From Phlegmacium glaucopus (Eukaryota; Basidiomycota; Agaricomycetes; Agaricales; Cortinariaceae): 64,000 bases of DNA. The DNA lies in assembly GCA_015039465.1 (NCBI GenBank), contig MU130546.1, positions 153,444-217,443 of the forward strand. The letters are read 5' to 3'. The notes below the pieces were generated by a model. That model was not told the DNA's origin, did not search any database, and saw nothing but the letters and a program-made list of their open reading frames with translations. The first letter of the stretch is position 1; the number at the start of each line of letters is the position of its first letter. Position numbers and translations under genes: made by a program. Positions 1 to 11,395 of this stretch are shown piece after piece.

Positions 1-974
1 ACTCAACTCGTGAGTCGTATAGCGCCGGGATCCTTGTTTACCATGTCCATTGCGACAAGAAGGCCATTCCAGAAGAATTGCGCGCTCCCACAAGCCAGTC
101 CATCATCACATCTTTCATCGCGAGCCTGGCTGGTTCATACTCAGGATCCACTGTCTCCAATTATGTCCATGGCATCCGAGCCTGGCACATTTTGCATGGG
201 ATGGAGTGGAGGCTTAACCCTTTGGAGATGGATGCATTGCTTAAAGCAGCTGACCGGCTCACCCCTCTATCATCTAAAAGGAAAAAGAGGCAGCCTTACA
301 CCCCCAATTTCATTTCCAAGCTTCATCAGCGCCTAAACTTGGACGACCCGTTCGACGCCGCCGTCTTCGCCTGCCTCACAACCTGCTTCTATGCAGCAGC
401 CCGAGTCGGCGAGTTCGCAGTCCCACGCCTGGACGCTTTCTCCCCCTCTCGCCATATTACCGCGGCCAATCTCCGCACCGAGCGTAATCCAGATGGCCTG
501 GAGGTGACCGTCCTTCACCTTCTGCACACCAAAGCAGCCCCTTTAGAAGGCGAAGACGTATTCTGGGGTTCGCACCCAGGGCCCACTGACCCCTACGATG
601 CTCTGAACAACCACTGGCGAGTCAACGGTTCATCGGAAGGAGTCCACCTCTTTGCATACCGGCACAGGGACCAACTCCACCCCCTCACTAAACCAGCTTT
701 CATTAAGCGCCTAGCCTCTGCCGCTCGACAGGCCGGTTTAGAACCCCTCCAGGGTCACGGTATACGCATTGGCGCCACCCTCTTCTATTTGCTCCAAGGC
801 GTGCCCATAGAAGCTATGAAGATCATGGGGCGTTGGAGTAGTGACGCCTTCCTGTGTTATCTCAGGAAACACGCCCAGATCCTCACGCCCTTTATCCAGG
901 CCAACTCGGAGGCCCACGAGTCCTTCTCGCAGTTTATCATTCCATCTCAGTCTCTCTTGCAAGGGAGACGATGA
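1..974 (+). CDS. Tyrosine recombinase / integrase-like protein, 5' partial
   Basis: The reading frame is open to the left window edge (codons from base 3) and stops with TGA at 972-974, so the gene is truncated by the window and not at the in-frame TTG at base 78. Counting from base 78, the catalytic set of a phage-integrase-type tyrosine recombinase can be seen: Arg109 in the motif ARVGEF, Lys152, the box HGIR (His227, Arg230), Trp253 in GRW, and the nucleophile Tyr261 in CYLRKH. Such enzymes cut and rejoin DNA through a covalent 3'-phosphotyrosine. In Agaricomycetes, similar proteins are carried by mobile elements of the Crypton type or are annotated as DNA breaking-rejoining enzymes. No internal stop is visible, so it may be active. 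Which element it belongs to, and where the termini are, cannot be seen here. Confidence 0.8.
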   Translation, partial: STRESYSAGILVYHVHCDKKAIPEELRAPTSQSIITSFIASLAGSYSGSTVSNYVHGIRAWHILHGMEWRLNPLEMDALLKAADRLTPLSSKRKKRQPYTPNFISKLHQRLNLDDPFDAAVFACLTTCFYAAARVGEFAVPRLDAFSPSRHITAANLRTERNPDGLEVTVLHLLHTKAAPLEGEDVFWGSHPGPTDPYDALNNHWRVNGSSEGVHLFAYRHRDQLHPLTKPAFIKRLASAARQAGLEPLQGHGIRIGATLFYLLQGVPIEAMKIMGRWSSDAFLCYLRKHAQILTPFIQANSEAHESFSQFIIPSQSLLQGRR

Positions 975-1178
975 TGTTTTGGGCCAAGGAGGGGGCAAGC
1001 AGGCACCCTGTCCGGCTAGTCTATCAACCAAGTAAGCATCGCAGCCTACTCCTAAAAGTTATTGGGTAACGAGACTCACTCGTCGTGTCGTTAGGCTCCT
1101 ATCATGTGGGTTTCGCAGCTCGTCTCTTCCCAATTTAGTTCGGATTGCTGCTCGGGTCGGGAAGCGCTTCGCGCTTTC

Positions 1179-1793
1179 TAGGGTTACCAAAGTTCAGTTC
1201 AGTTCAGTTCTTCACCTCCTCAGCCTGAACTGAACTGAACTGTTTGCATATGGTCCTGAACTGAACTGAACCATTTAAGAACTGGTTCGAACTGAACTGA
1301 ACTGAAGAACCATTATAAAATCTGAAATTTTACCTTTTTCTGAAAATTTATTGTACAAAGACCTTCCTTAGCCCCTAGCCACTTGATTTCCACTCATATA
1401 TGATCTCAGAACTCCTTTAGAACACAGAAAACCATTAATTTATATTTATTTTCCTAAATAGGCAGTACTAATCTATGCTGACATAATAACATCACATACC
1501 AAGTCTGGCCATTACCTCCTTCCTTAGCCATTATTTCATGCTAAAAATGACTGCCAAACCATTCCAATGTTTGTAAATTACTGAAGGATCACTTTCCAGA
1601 AAATGTTAAGTCAAAAGAAGAGAATTGCCTGGCCTTCTAGGACCTAACGGTTCAGCAGTTCAGTTCAGTTCGAACTGCATGAACCATAAATCTCTAAATG
1701 CCTGAACCTGAACTGAACTGAACTGATAATTCAGTTCAGTTCAGTTCAGTTCAGGTTCATGAGTCAGTTCTGAACTGAACTTTGGTAACCCTA
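1179..1793. mobile_element. hAT-type MITE, family A copy 1 (615 bp)
   Basis: The element starts TAGGGTTACCAAAGTTCAG and ends with the reverse complement, CTTTGGTAACCCTA. It is flanked by a perfect 8-bp target duplication, GCGCTTTC, at 1171-1178 and 1794-1801. Eight-base duplications and TAGGG-type termini are characteristic of the hAT superfamily. Both ends carry runs of GTTCA/TGAAC units (subterminal repeats), and the interior is AT-rich without an open frame. A second copy of exactly the same length, in the opposite orientation, sits at 15190-15804. Confidence 0.88.
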
Positions 1794-1801
1794 GCGCTTT
1801 C

Positions 1802-2831
1802 GCCCAACTCGCTTACTATTGCATCATCTCATCAACATTAGTTGTTTCGTAGTCAGTCATTATATTCTACCCCAGTATCAACTGTAGTTGATCTGGGTCC
1901 ATTCGCTTATACAACGTGTGATTACACAAAGACACATTTTTTTGTGTCGTGTTTGTCTGATGTGACGATCAGTCATATCAGTCACAGATTCAGTGTTACG
2001 TCACGTCACATTGCCAAATGCATGAGAAATACTTGATCTATGCAGACGAAAGGTTATGTGTATTTCACGTTGAGGAAATCGGCACCCAAGATTCGGCAGA
2101 CTTGGGCTGAAGAAGAAACGTAAGGTAGATACAACTAGTAGCTAATAGGGTAAAAACCCAAAGGGCTTTTATTCCGAAACAAAGGCTCTGATCTATCATG
2201 CCGTTGGGGCAGGCCCTCGTTACCTACATCTAGCTCTCCTGATCCATGGCTTGAGCGTGCTATGGCGATATTTTCACCTTTGGATGGGTCAGTGTCTTTG
2301 GTCACATCGTCCTCCTCACGTTCTGCTCTTCCCATTCCTTCCAGCTCCATGACATTACGAAATCGGACCAAGGGGAAGAGTTCAGTCTTAATTTCAAGTT
2401 CTTCATCTGCAAACGACACCAAGCTGATGACAGGTAATACAATAGATGATCAGAAAGATGAGGAAAGCGCGTGCTCGGCGGGCGAGCAAAGTTCAGTTGA
2501 GGATGGTGGTTGGTCATCCAGCTAGATCCAGCTTGAGTTCAACAGGGGATGGGACATTGACAACAAAAAACTTCCTCGGGTTATTCTGCGCCTTGGAAAA
2601 CTTCCAGATCCATCTGTATAAGCCTGGTCTATTGTGTTACTTAATCGTATTCGCTTGTGGGGCAAATCTGGTTAGTAAACCATACTGTAAATGATACGGA
2701 TAGAAATTGACATCTCTTTCCATTTCGTATATTAAATACTCCAAATATTCCTACGTTACTTCATCTGTTTCTTGTCGTAATGAAAAGAGAAAAAGGACGA
2801 CGCGAAAGATGCTAAAAAGATATTATACTAT
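1802..2831. other. Intergenic, no supported gene
   Basis: Only short overlapping open frames on both strands occur here (for example around 2135-2525). They have no recognisable domain, and none forms a convincing spliced gene. A degraded exon cannot be excluded around 2140-2420 on the minus strand, where an acidic, hydrophilic frame is open. Confidence 0.4.
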
Positions 2832-4086
2832 TTAAAACGAAGGAGCCGAGTCAACAAAGCCTTGACCAGGTTGGTTTATAGCGGCCGGCGTGTGAAGACC
2901 ACTGTCCTCATGCCCCAAGAATCTAGGATCACGAAATTGTGAGGCTGATTGTCGCCTCAAGTACACCGGTTTGGTTTCGGCCTCTCGAACTTGAGTCAAA
3001 GTAGAGGTTGGGTGGAGATCACGCCGATTATTGCATCTGCGAATGAAGACGAACACAATCAGCAAAAATAAGAGCCCGCCGAGCACGCCACCGACGATAG
3101 CCCCTGTATGATTCGTGGAAGTACTTGATGGAGTACTGGAAGGAGCGTCGCTTGGGGGAGGCGGCGGCGGGGGAGGCGCTGCGTCCCCGGCAACAACAAA
3201 GTAGTCGAGTGCAAGGGGCGCTCGGCTATCGTTGCTTTGATGCATAACGAAGAGCGTGTGATCTCCAGGAGACAATATCGCGGTTTGAAATAATATTTGA
3301 TTATAGCGTGGTCCAGACACAGAGGCTGGAACAAGAAATGTGATCGGTGTTTGACCGTCAATGGAGTATGTCGCTGAGGAAGAACTGGTGTCCTTAATAA
3401 AAGTAATCCAAGAGAGGGAAATACCTAAAAATCTTGACATTCAGACATTCAGGCTCATCAATTCACCAATTACGAACCAGAAAACTCGTATGTAAGCGAT
3501 GACCCCGCGATTTGAGTATAATTTACAATGTCGGGCCCCGATTGCCATGCAGCACTATACTGTATCGTTGGGTCGCTTGAATCGATGCGCAGAAGCGATT
3601 GATCTAATGAGACATTCGAGGATGGAATATACTGAATCTGGTCAAACCAAAAGGTTTGCTCATTCACAACTTTTACTCGCACACTGAGCACATGGGGTCC
3701 ATCCTGTAATTGGTCATTTTGGCAGAAGATGCAGTAGTTCCGTGCAGGTTCACACGAATCCTTCGAACCGATGGTTTTATTGTCGATAAAACACTCCCAG
3801 GTTGGAAAGTGGGTAGAAGCATTCGTTGTTATGCTTGTCCCGAAAACAACGACTGACGATCCTGAAAATGACAATAAAGTAAAGAAAGGGCTCGAAAGCA
3901 AACCAGCCATCGAGACATACCACTGAAAGGAAAGGAAAGGTTTGCATCGAAATTGACGCCATGCAAAGTACTTTGAAAAGGGATTCCATAATTGTCTGGA
4001 TCTTGTGTGTTTTGAGCTGTAAACCAACGGCCAGAATATGAAATATTGGGATCGGTGTCATCGACAATTACCATGGGCAAAACCAT
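2832..4086 (-). CDS. Single-pass membrane protein with lectin-like ectodomain (Mid2-like architecture)
   Basis: Three exons join in frame: 4086-3921, 3861-3478 and 3424-2832, with introns of 59 and 53 bases, giving 380 residues. Two ectodomain modules follow each other, each beginning with a D-P-x-I-x-Y-S-G/A-x-W type motif (DTDPNISYSGRW and SSDPTIQYSAAW) and ending in a YSIDGQ-like or equivalent beta segment. Then come a Pro/Ser/Thr-rich stalk, a hydrophobic membrane segment (GAIVGGVLGGLLFLLIVFVF) followed by basic RRCNNRR, and a cytoplasmic tail of about 70 residues. This layout is common in Agaricomycete membrane proteins of unknown role, and a wall-sensing function is only inferred. No signal peptide follows the ATG used, so an upstream exon may be missing from this model. 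Confidence is good for exons 2 and 3 and lower for the start. Confidence 0.72.
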
Positions 4087-4245
4087 ATTACGAGTGTCAC
4101 CGTGTAGGAATCAGAAACGAAACAGTAGGATGACCTGCGATTGGGGTGACAGTACTCCAGGAAGCAGAAGTCGTTAGGGCCACTTTATAACGATTTGTCT
4201 TCTATATGGGCTGCCTTTTAGGGCCGATCAAACAAATCACATTAC

Positions 4246-4363
4246 ACTACCGAAACAGGACTTTTAGCATGGGACCTGTCATGATACCATAAACGGTTGT
4301 TTATATAAACATTGGCGCATGAGCTGAAATTTCGAGGGGTTCCTAGGTTTTTGCATCTAGCTG
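4246..4363. repeat. Truncated copy of a Tc1/mariner-like MITE
   Basis: This stretch matches, in inverted orientation, the left half of the 279-bp element at 55971-56249, including the terminus ending in GGTTTTTGCATCTAGCTG. The dinucleotide TA follows at 4364-4365. Only one end is recognisable, so the copy is truncated or its other half has decayed. The junction lies directly beside the breakpoint of the inverted duplication that follows. Confidence 0.6.
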
Positions 4364-4365
4364 TA

Positions 4366-5669
4366 ATAAAACACCAATTTTGTCAACCCAAAGTCCTGAT
4401 TCAAATATTCAATACTTATCCTACTGTTGTTCAACCGTTACTCGAATGGCGTAACTCAAGTTTGCAGGTTTCTTTTGCTTGCACTCTCGAAATTTCTGGG
4501 CTAGTCATCTTGATTTAGAGCCGGCCAGATCGAGGATTAGAATAACTGGGAAGCCATGTTTAGGTCATTACTATAAGTCTATAACGAACAGCCAATACTA
4601 CACACCTTGGAAGTCATTTTTTCCGTTTCTTTTCCGGGACAGAAATATAAAGCTACTGTGACTGGGGGCATCCCCTATTTTGTATGACAATATGGTACCG
4701 CCGATGAGAGTTAGGGTCCAGGGTCGCGGGCTTGAGAGCCTCTTGCTCTCTTGGGTTCTAAGCTCATTGATTCCTCGAAGCTCTGTAAGGTTCTTATTTG
4801 ACAGAACGATCGTACCCTGTATTTATTTCTGGCCTAGACAACTATAACTGACAGGCATGCGCAGTAAGCCGCTGGAGAAGATACTCGTATAGGGTCTTCT
4901 GCTAATAATGGCTTAATGCAATCGAAATTGGAAGAGGGGGTCAACTTTGAGCGCTTGAGGTTTGGTCATGCATCGTGCATGTAACGTGCATTTTTAAAGT
5001 TCTTGGATGCAGTTGGATGCATTGTTGCGGCGACTACCACTAGATAGCCAGGCAAAGTTGCTTGGATATGAAATAACCATGATTAGATTTGTTGTAGTAT
5101 CGCCTCCTGAATGTGATGGCTGTAGCCTTAACAAAAGAAACTAAAGACCGAGGTACTGCTCAGATCTGAGTTCAGAACTGTAAAAGATTTGTCAACGATG
5201 TGCGCGACCGGACTTATAATTATTAGGTTCGAGTGATTTCTTTTCTTACCGTCATCCGGTTCGTCCAAATCTTAATTTCCCCCTGGCGTCGCTTCAAGGT
5301 CATCGTCAGCAACAGCGAGGAGGTCGTTCTGGTTAGAGCTGGTACCTGATCTTGGTTAGAAGTTCCACTGACAAATCAAGGACCCTTTCTTTAGGCCACC
5401 CGATGTCAGCACGACAAAACAAGAAACAGCGCAAAGGGCGCGGCAATGTCCACCAGCGTGAACGAACAGTGACTACTCTTACTGAAGATCCAAATACTCA
5501 TTACCTCGTTCCAACTCCTAGCGAAGAGCCAGCAGGACCGTCTCATATGCCTCTGTCTTTTGGTAACCCAAAAATGCACAATGTTCAGATGGGTCCGTCT
5601 TTTCAAATGGGAGCTAACTATCCGTATGGTGCCTACGCTCCTTTCAATCCCATACTTCCCAACCTTCAG

Positions 5670-5704
<35 letters not shown>

Positions 5705-6875
5705 ACAACAACCACCCTTCTTTGGTTCTTCCCAGCAACAGCCACTTCCTCAACAGCCACAGCCACAGCCACAACCTCAACAACAGTCTCAACTTCAGCC
5801 AGTGAAACTTACTCTGCCCCCAGGAAAGACTGATCTGGACATCTTGCAGAACCTCAAGAAGATGATCAAGGATGGACAGCACCCTTTCTTTCGCGCTGTT
5901 CCTCAGCCTTTGGCTTTGGCTAGTATCTACATGGGTACGATTCCGTCTCAATCTCAGGCTCAAGGGCGTCAAGGAGAAACCCCTGGGGACTCTGCCGAGG
6001 GTCAGTCGGCTGTTAGCACTATTGGTGTTTCTGGTCCTGCATCAGCCAATGACACAGGAAGAAGACAACCGCCCGCTGATCGCGGTTCTTCAGATGACGC
6101 TTCTGGTATTCAAGTCGATGATCATCGTCTTTCAGCTGCTACTATTGATGATCGTCGTGGGCCACCACATCATGCATCTGACTACATTCCTCCCAATCGA
6201 GCTCCTGGTGATTCTCGACCTAATCCTGTTGATTCTCGTCCTCAGCCTGACTCTCGGGGTGCGCCTGGAAGTTCTTGGGGACCATCTGTCGATTCTCGCT
6301 CTGAGCGTGTTGGTAGTGGTGTTGGTCCCCCTTCTCGGGCATCTACAGCTGACCGTATCGTTCCTCCACAACAACAGACTCAGCCATCTGCTGCTATTGC
6401 TGCTCCTGCTGATGTCGATATCCAGTCGTCACGTGCATCTTCCTTGCGTTCCACAGACGCTGCTAATCAAAATCTCGGTTCGGTTCCTTCGCCTTCTGAA
6501 GAGGGTGTGGCTGGCGGTGCAAGATCTGACATGCCTCTTGAAGATAATGGCCCTCGTCCGTCTCTTAAGGATCGTTTAGTTCCACCTCGGAGCGCAGGCA
6601 GAGCATCATCTGAGCAACCAAGTCACTATGGAGATCATCCTGGGCCTCATTCAAGGAGACCTAAGTATAGAGGAGGTGGTGGTGGTGGTGCTTCGTTCGA
6701 TGGTCCGCCACGACCTGGTGATCGTGGTACTTCAGGGTTTGGAACTTCTCCCGGTAACGGTACCCCTATGCCTGGTAGTGGCGTTTAAGCCCCTCCTCGT
6801 TCTTCTCATACGCATTCCCCTCCTCCTGACGGCCGGGGTGCTAAGCCGTTGTCATCTCCGCCAGGTGTTGTGCAC
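4366..6875 (+). repeat. Inverted segmental duplication, copy 1 (of 33607-36141)
   Basis: About 2.5 kb here is nearly identical to the reverse complement of 33607-36141. It covers the 5' flank and 461 codons of the Gln/Pro-rich gene. The left end is next to the Tc1/mariner-like fragment. On the right, identity stops at 6875/6876, inside the coding region, where an unrelated AT-rich sequence starts. Relative to the other copy, a 31-base stretch is missing near 4385. Confidence 0.88.
5403..6788 (+). pseudogene. Truncated copy of the Gln/Pro/Gly-rich protein gene
   Basis: The frame starts with the same ATG as the gene at 32513-35076 (protein start MSARQNKKQRKGRG), preceded by a CTTTAG splice-acceptor-like sequence at about 5389-5394. 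It ends after 461 codons at a TAA (6786-6788) where the complete copy reads CAA (Gln). Homology continues another 87 bases and then stops abruptly. The C-terminal half, including the Arg/Gly- and Pro-rich tail and the second exon, is absent. Polyglutamine, Pro-Gln repeats and a D-S-R-rich segment are retained. It probably makes no normal protein, although a truncated low-complexity protein could be expressed because the 5' flank was copied too. Confidence 0.8.
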
Positions 6876-7166
6876 TATATATGGTTTTTACACCATTTTT
6901 GTGTGGTCAGAAAAGTCAACAATATAGATAGCTTTTTACACCATTTTTATGTAGCCAAAAAAAATCAACAATAAATGTAGTTTTTTTCACCTATCAAACT
7001 GTCAAAAATTTCTCCATTCTGGGGTTGTGATCCTTTACTATATCAACATGAATTACTAACATTTACTACCTTAAATGGGGTACCATTAATTCATTTATCT
7101 ATGAAAAATACAACATTAAAATTATGAATTTACTACAATATTCACAGTAATATACTCCACTTTAAT
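6876..7166. other. AT-rich insertion sequence beside the duplication breakpoint
   Basis: The stretch is AT-rich and contains two diverged direct repeats of about 50 bases built around TTTTTACACCATTTTTGTGT and TTTTTACACCATTTTTATGT. No coding frame is visible. It probably belongs to an unclassified mobile element or tandem repeat that truncated the duplicated gene. Confidence 0.35.
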
Positions 7167-7596
7167 TGTTACAACTTTAAACAGTTCAGATGACTCTGAC
7201 CATAGACAGTTGTATAAAGATGGATTTGTTGTTCAAAGTGAGCTCAGAAGAATACCAAGAGAGCGTCTCGAGGAATTGTCTTAAGAGTTTGAGGAAGATC
7301 AAAGAGGAAAGTGAGTACAATTCTCAAGAACTAGCTAGAGAATACATGTTGAGTAAATACAGTATTTATAGTAAATAGATGAGTCATGCATAGTGTGAGT
7401 CATCTGCATGTAAGAAGTGAGTCGTAAGTAAAAATAAAGGTGACTCATGCAATGAGTCATATGCATGTAGATGAAACAATGAAAAGAGCAAGGTAAACAT
7501 ATGTAAATGGAAATGAAAAGAGTATGCATAGTGTGTGTAGGTGAAACAGCATCATGTTCAGTGGTGTTAAAGAAAAAGAAAATAAAGTTTGTAACA
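7167..7596 (+). mobile_element. Solo LTR, family A (430 bp)
   Basis: The element begins TGTTACAACTTTAAAC and ends TTTGTAACA. It is flanked by a perfect 5-bp duplication, TTAAT, at 7162-7166 and 7597-7601. TG...CA ends with a 5-bp duplication and no internal region indicate a solo LTR left by recombination between the two LTRs of a retrotransposon. Related copies are at 49075-49936 and, inverted, at 45876-46292. Confidence 0.87.
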
Positions 7597-7601
7597 TTAA
7601 T

Positions 7602-8282
7602 TGTTGTTATGACCACTTTAAACATAGCAAATTACATAATTTTATGGTGGAATAACAGTGGTAAATTATGATGGCCTAGGTCTCTCAGTGTAAGACACTC
7701 TATCTACTCTGGGAGTCTCTTAGACCAGCCTCAAAAAATAAATGTTTCAAATGCATTTTTCAATGATTTTATACACTTAAAATTTTTGAGGTTGCTCTGA
7801 GAGACTCTTAGAGCCAAAGTGTTTTTCCTGATGTAGTCAACCTGTATTTATTCTCAAGAGCCATAACCATGCTCTTGTAAAGGGACACCTCTCAGGTATA
7901 TACCCCATTTATTGTTTATATTTTACTTTCATTTCAACTAGCTTACATACTTGTTTGTCACTGTTTGGCTACTACCTTATTTCGAGTAGTAGTCAGTAAT
8001 TACACTTTTTATCTCATTATTACTGGAACCCCCTACTGTTACTAGCTTGTTGCTACTGTCCCTAGTCTTTATAGACTGTCCACTCTTTCTAGAGTCCCCA
8101 TCTCCTCTTATCTGTAGGTTGCCTTTATGGCTCTGGCATAATTCTAAGAGGCTAAGACTGAAACTATACAGTGTGGGAGAAAGCATTCAGCAATGAAATG
8201 ACAATTTGGAATATAATATAAGGGCCACACATACCTCTAGAAGCAAAATTTCTCCTGTATCATATCCAAGGCATATTTTAGA
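7602..8282. other. Intergenic, 3' side of the disrupted NLR
   Basis: AT-rich sequence with GAGACTCT/AGAGTCTC-type short inverted motifs around 7680-7815. Part of it (about 8040-8280) resembles the 3' flank of the intact NACHT-WD40 gene (about 21040-21200), so it probably came along in the NLR duplication. No gene is seen. Confidence 0.4.
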
Positions 8283-9638
8283 TCAGTGATAACTGACACA
8301 TGTTGGGTTATGGAAAGGTTGTGGAATCCAAATTTTACATTTCATGGTGGTGTGGAATATCATGTCATGATACATATCAAGGAATGATAACTGTATTGAG
8401 GGATGAATTTGGCCATGAGCATGATGGCAAATGTAAACACCATCAGGAATTGATGATAAATGACTGTTATCAGATTTAGATGGAACATACATATGTCCAT
8501 GCAGCTCTGCCTGACACTCTCCTGTGGCTGTATTCCAGATATGTGCAGTGTTATCCCCAGATGCAGACACAGCATGCACAGCATTAGGAGAGAAGACAGC
8601 AGAGTAGGCCCATCTTAAATGTCCTTGCAGCTCTGCCTCACACTCTCCTGTGGCAGTGTTCCAGATCTGTGCAGTCCCATCATAAGATGCAGACACAATG
8701 TGCACACCATCAGGAGAGAATACAGCAGAGTAGACCCAGTCTGAATGTCCTTGCAGCTCTGCCTCACACTCTCCTGTGGCAGTATTCCAGATCTGTGCAG
8801 TCCCATCATAAGATGCAGACACAATGTGCATACCATCAGGAGAGAAGACAGCAGAGTAGACCCAGTCTGAATGTCCTTTCAGCTCTGCCTCACACTCTCC
8901 TGTGGCTGTATTCCAGATCCATGCAGTCCTATCATAAGATGCAGACACAATATGCATACCATCAGGAGAGAAGACAGCAAAGTTGACATCTTCTGAATGT
9001 CCTTTGAGCTCTGCCTCACACTCTCCTGTAGCTGTATTCCAGATCTGTGCAGTGTTATCCCCTGATGTAGACACAATATGCATACCATCAGGAGAGAAGA
9101 CAGCAGAGTTGACCCATTTTGAATGTCCTTTCAGCTCTGCCTCACACTCTTCTGTGGCTGTATTCCTTATACATGCAGTCCCATCATAAGATGCAGACAC
9201 AATATGCATGCCATCAGGAGAGAAGACAGCAGATTTGACATTTCCTGAATGTCTCAGAACTGCTTCAGTCAGGCTCCATGCTTTTCTCCTTCTATAGTGG
9301 AGCTTCCATGGGCAATCCATCCTACTTCCATATGTTTTCCAAATATCTGATTTTTCTGGGAGCCAAGCTAATGCTGAAGGACATCCCTCAAGACTGTTAT
9401 TGTGAATAATGTCATAATTTTCTTCCAGGAACCTTTCAGCATCAATCACTGTCATCTTCAACAGCTCCTGGGCCTATTTTTAGTTATAAGTGCAATTCAT
9501 CTACAGAAACATGATCACTTACATTTGCCCAATTTTCTAGCTCATGGAGTGAATGTGTTGCCATTCTCAACTTTCCTAAAATACTCAAACAATTCATCCA
9601 TTGCAGAAGATGTCTTTGAAAAAAATGTTTCAATTCAT

Positions 9639-10222
9639 TGTTACATTCCATCATACGTTACTCCGGTCCGACTCCGTCGGAGTTGTCTCCGGTAGTCCAT
9701 ACTCCGTTCCAGTACTTTCCCTTGCCTCCGGATTTACTCCTTCTATGTCCAACTCCGAGACTTCTCCGTATCATTCCAGCTCTTCCAGAGAGTGATACTC
9801 CAAACTCATTTCCACATCTTCGTCACAACCACTATTTCTTTGTCATCACTTTCCCACCATCAGTCAGCACACCAGCTATGGATTATTCACCCCAAGAATG
9901 CAGGACCTTCCGGGAGCAGAACGCAGCAGTTATATTTATATTTTATATTTCGGATGCTATTCCTTTTATATTTAAGTACTCGAAACTTGTATGTTTTCCT
10001 CAGTTCGAATATCGACTTAGTTTCCCACTCTTGGTCTTCCTCTAAGTTCTTTGCAACTTCCGGTTCCGCTCTGCTCCGTCTTACTCCGAAATCTAGGACA
10101 CGAAGGGTCTGGGTAGCACAGCACATAAGCTGAGGCTAAGTCCTATCCTTTCCGTGACTCCGTTCCATGACTCCGTCTGTGACTCCGTCCGAAACTCCAG
10201 AACAGAGTTCTCGAACTTAACA
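9639..10222 (+). repeat. 5' LTR (584 bp)
   Basis: Starts TGTTACATTCCATCATACG and ends CGAACTTAACA. It differs from the 3' LTR by two short length changes and several substitutions. At many of the differing sites the 5' LTR has CA where the 3' LTR keeps CG. Confidence 0.9.
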
Positions 10223-10252
10223 GTATATTCGAACTTCTCACCCACTCCTTCT

Positions 10253-11395
10253 ATGCTAACTCGTTCTAAAACTTCAAAAAATACATTCCCGATACAAGAA
10301 AATATGTCCCATGAACACTCCCCCACCAGGCAGACTCCCGTGCCCGATATAGTCGAAGAGGCTAGTCATATTGATGAACCTCGGAGTACTATGGACGAAG
10401 TTGAGTCTCCAACTATTCATATCAATCAACTTGTTTCCGCTTTGAATTCCCTCGGGAAATCTTCAGCCAAGTCCGATTCGGCTGGCAGACTTAGAGAGCC
10501 CGGACCCTTCACGGGTAAGGATCCTAAGAAACTGAAAGCTTTTCTTTTCCAGTGCAGGCTCTATTTCCAGAGCTCTTCTGACACATTCCGAGATGACTCC
10601 AAGCGAGTAAAATTTGCTATGTCCTATCTCCAGGAAGTAGCTCAGGAATGGTTCGAACCTGGAATTTCCGGACTCACCGACGATCCTCCGTCTTGGCTTG
10701 AAGATTGGGATCTCTTCATCAGCGAACTTCATTCCAACTTTGGTCCTTTCGACGAATCCGCCGAAGTAGAATACGAACTCATGTCACTCCGAATGAAGGA
10801 TAGCCAACGTATCTCCGATTACTTAGTCTGGTTCAACTCTTTGGCAGTCCGCTGCTCTTGGGGCGAGTCCGCTCTGAGGTATGGGTTTTACAAAGGTTTA
10901 CCTTCCTGACTCAAGGATGAAATTACCAAAGGTGATGGCAAGCCTCGGACCATGGCCACAATGCGACAAAAAGCTCAAAATGCCGATGCTCGACACTGGG
11001 ACCGTATGCAAGAACGTTCTCAGGAACCCGTCCCCGGCCAGCAACAAAATCCTCCGAAGCCTCCTACTCCTTCTTCCTCCTCCAGTCCATCTTCCAGTCC
11101 TTCCTCCCGTTCCGGAAAACAGTCTCGGCCTTCGGATCAAAATTCCGATAAGCCTGCAGACTCCGGTAAAGTTTCCACTCCTCCAATTCCCAATCTGGAA
11201 GGCATACTGGACTTGCAGGGTAGACTTACCCAGCAAGAAAGGCAACGCCGGATGGATAATAATCTCTGTCTTTTCTGTGGCAAGCCCGGTCATCGTGTTC
11301 CTGACTGTAACCTTGCCAAGGCAAGCTCCGCTAAAGGCCGAGCCTCTACCGTTTCTAAAAAAAAAAAAAAAAAAAAAAAAAGATTCCTCCAATGA
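10253..11395 (+). pseudogene. gag: gag gene of the LTR retrotransposon, one internal stop
   Basis: Translation from ATG at 10253 gives a capsid-like region (about residues 85-220, with FLFQCRLYF, AMSYLQEVAQEWFEP and RISDYLVWFNSLA) of the retrotransposon gag family. It is followed by a Pro/Ser-rich linker and a zinc knuckle CLFCGKPGHRVPDC (C-x2-C-x4-H-x4-C). A TGA at 10907-10909 interrupts the frame at a place where Arg (CGA) fits the context LPS-x-LKDE. After the knuckle there is a run of 25 adenines (11357-11381), beyond which the frame ends. The protein packages the element RNA into particles; this copy cannot make the full-length product without readthrough. Confidence 0.8.

Noticed and set aside
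2135..2525. Overlapping open frames on both strands
   Set aside because: No domain, no splice partner and no clear choice of strand.
5406..5972. Minus-strand frame of 188 codons rich in Leu over the polyglutamine region
   Set aside because: Poly-Leu is the reverse reading of CAG/CAA repeats; the plus-strand gene has the conserved start and the paralogue. The same shadow appears at 34474-35073.
7680..7740. Possible tRNA near GGCCTAGGTCTCTCAG
   Set aside because: There is no cloverleaf pairing and no B box at the right distance; it is only a hairpin of AGACTCT-type repeats.
8615..9189. Open frames on both strands across the WD40 array
   Set aside because: They are shadow frames that follow the 126-base periodicity of the real minus-strand WD40 repeats; the same happens at 21430-23238 and in the TPR arrays.
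10223..10240. Primer binding site directly after the 5' LTR
   Set aside because: GTATATTCGAAC does not start with the usual TGG, and I could not pair it with a known tRNA 3' end with confidence.
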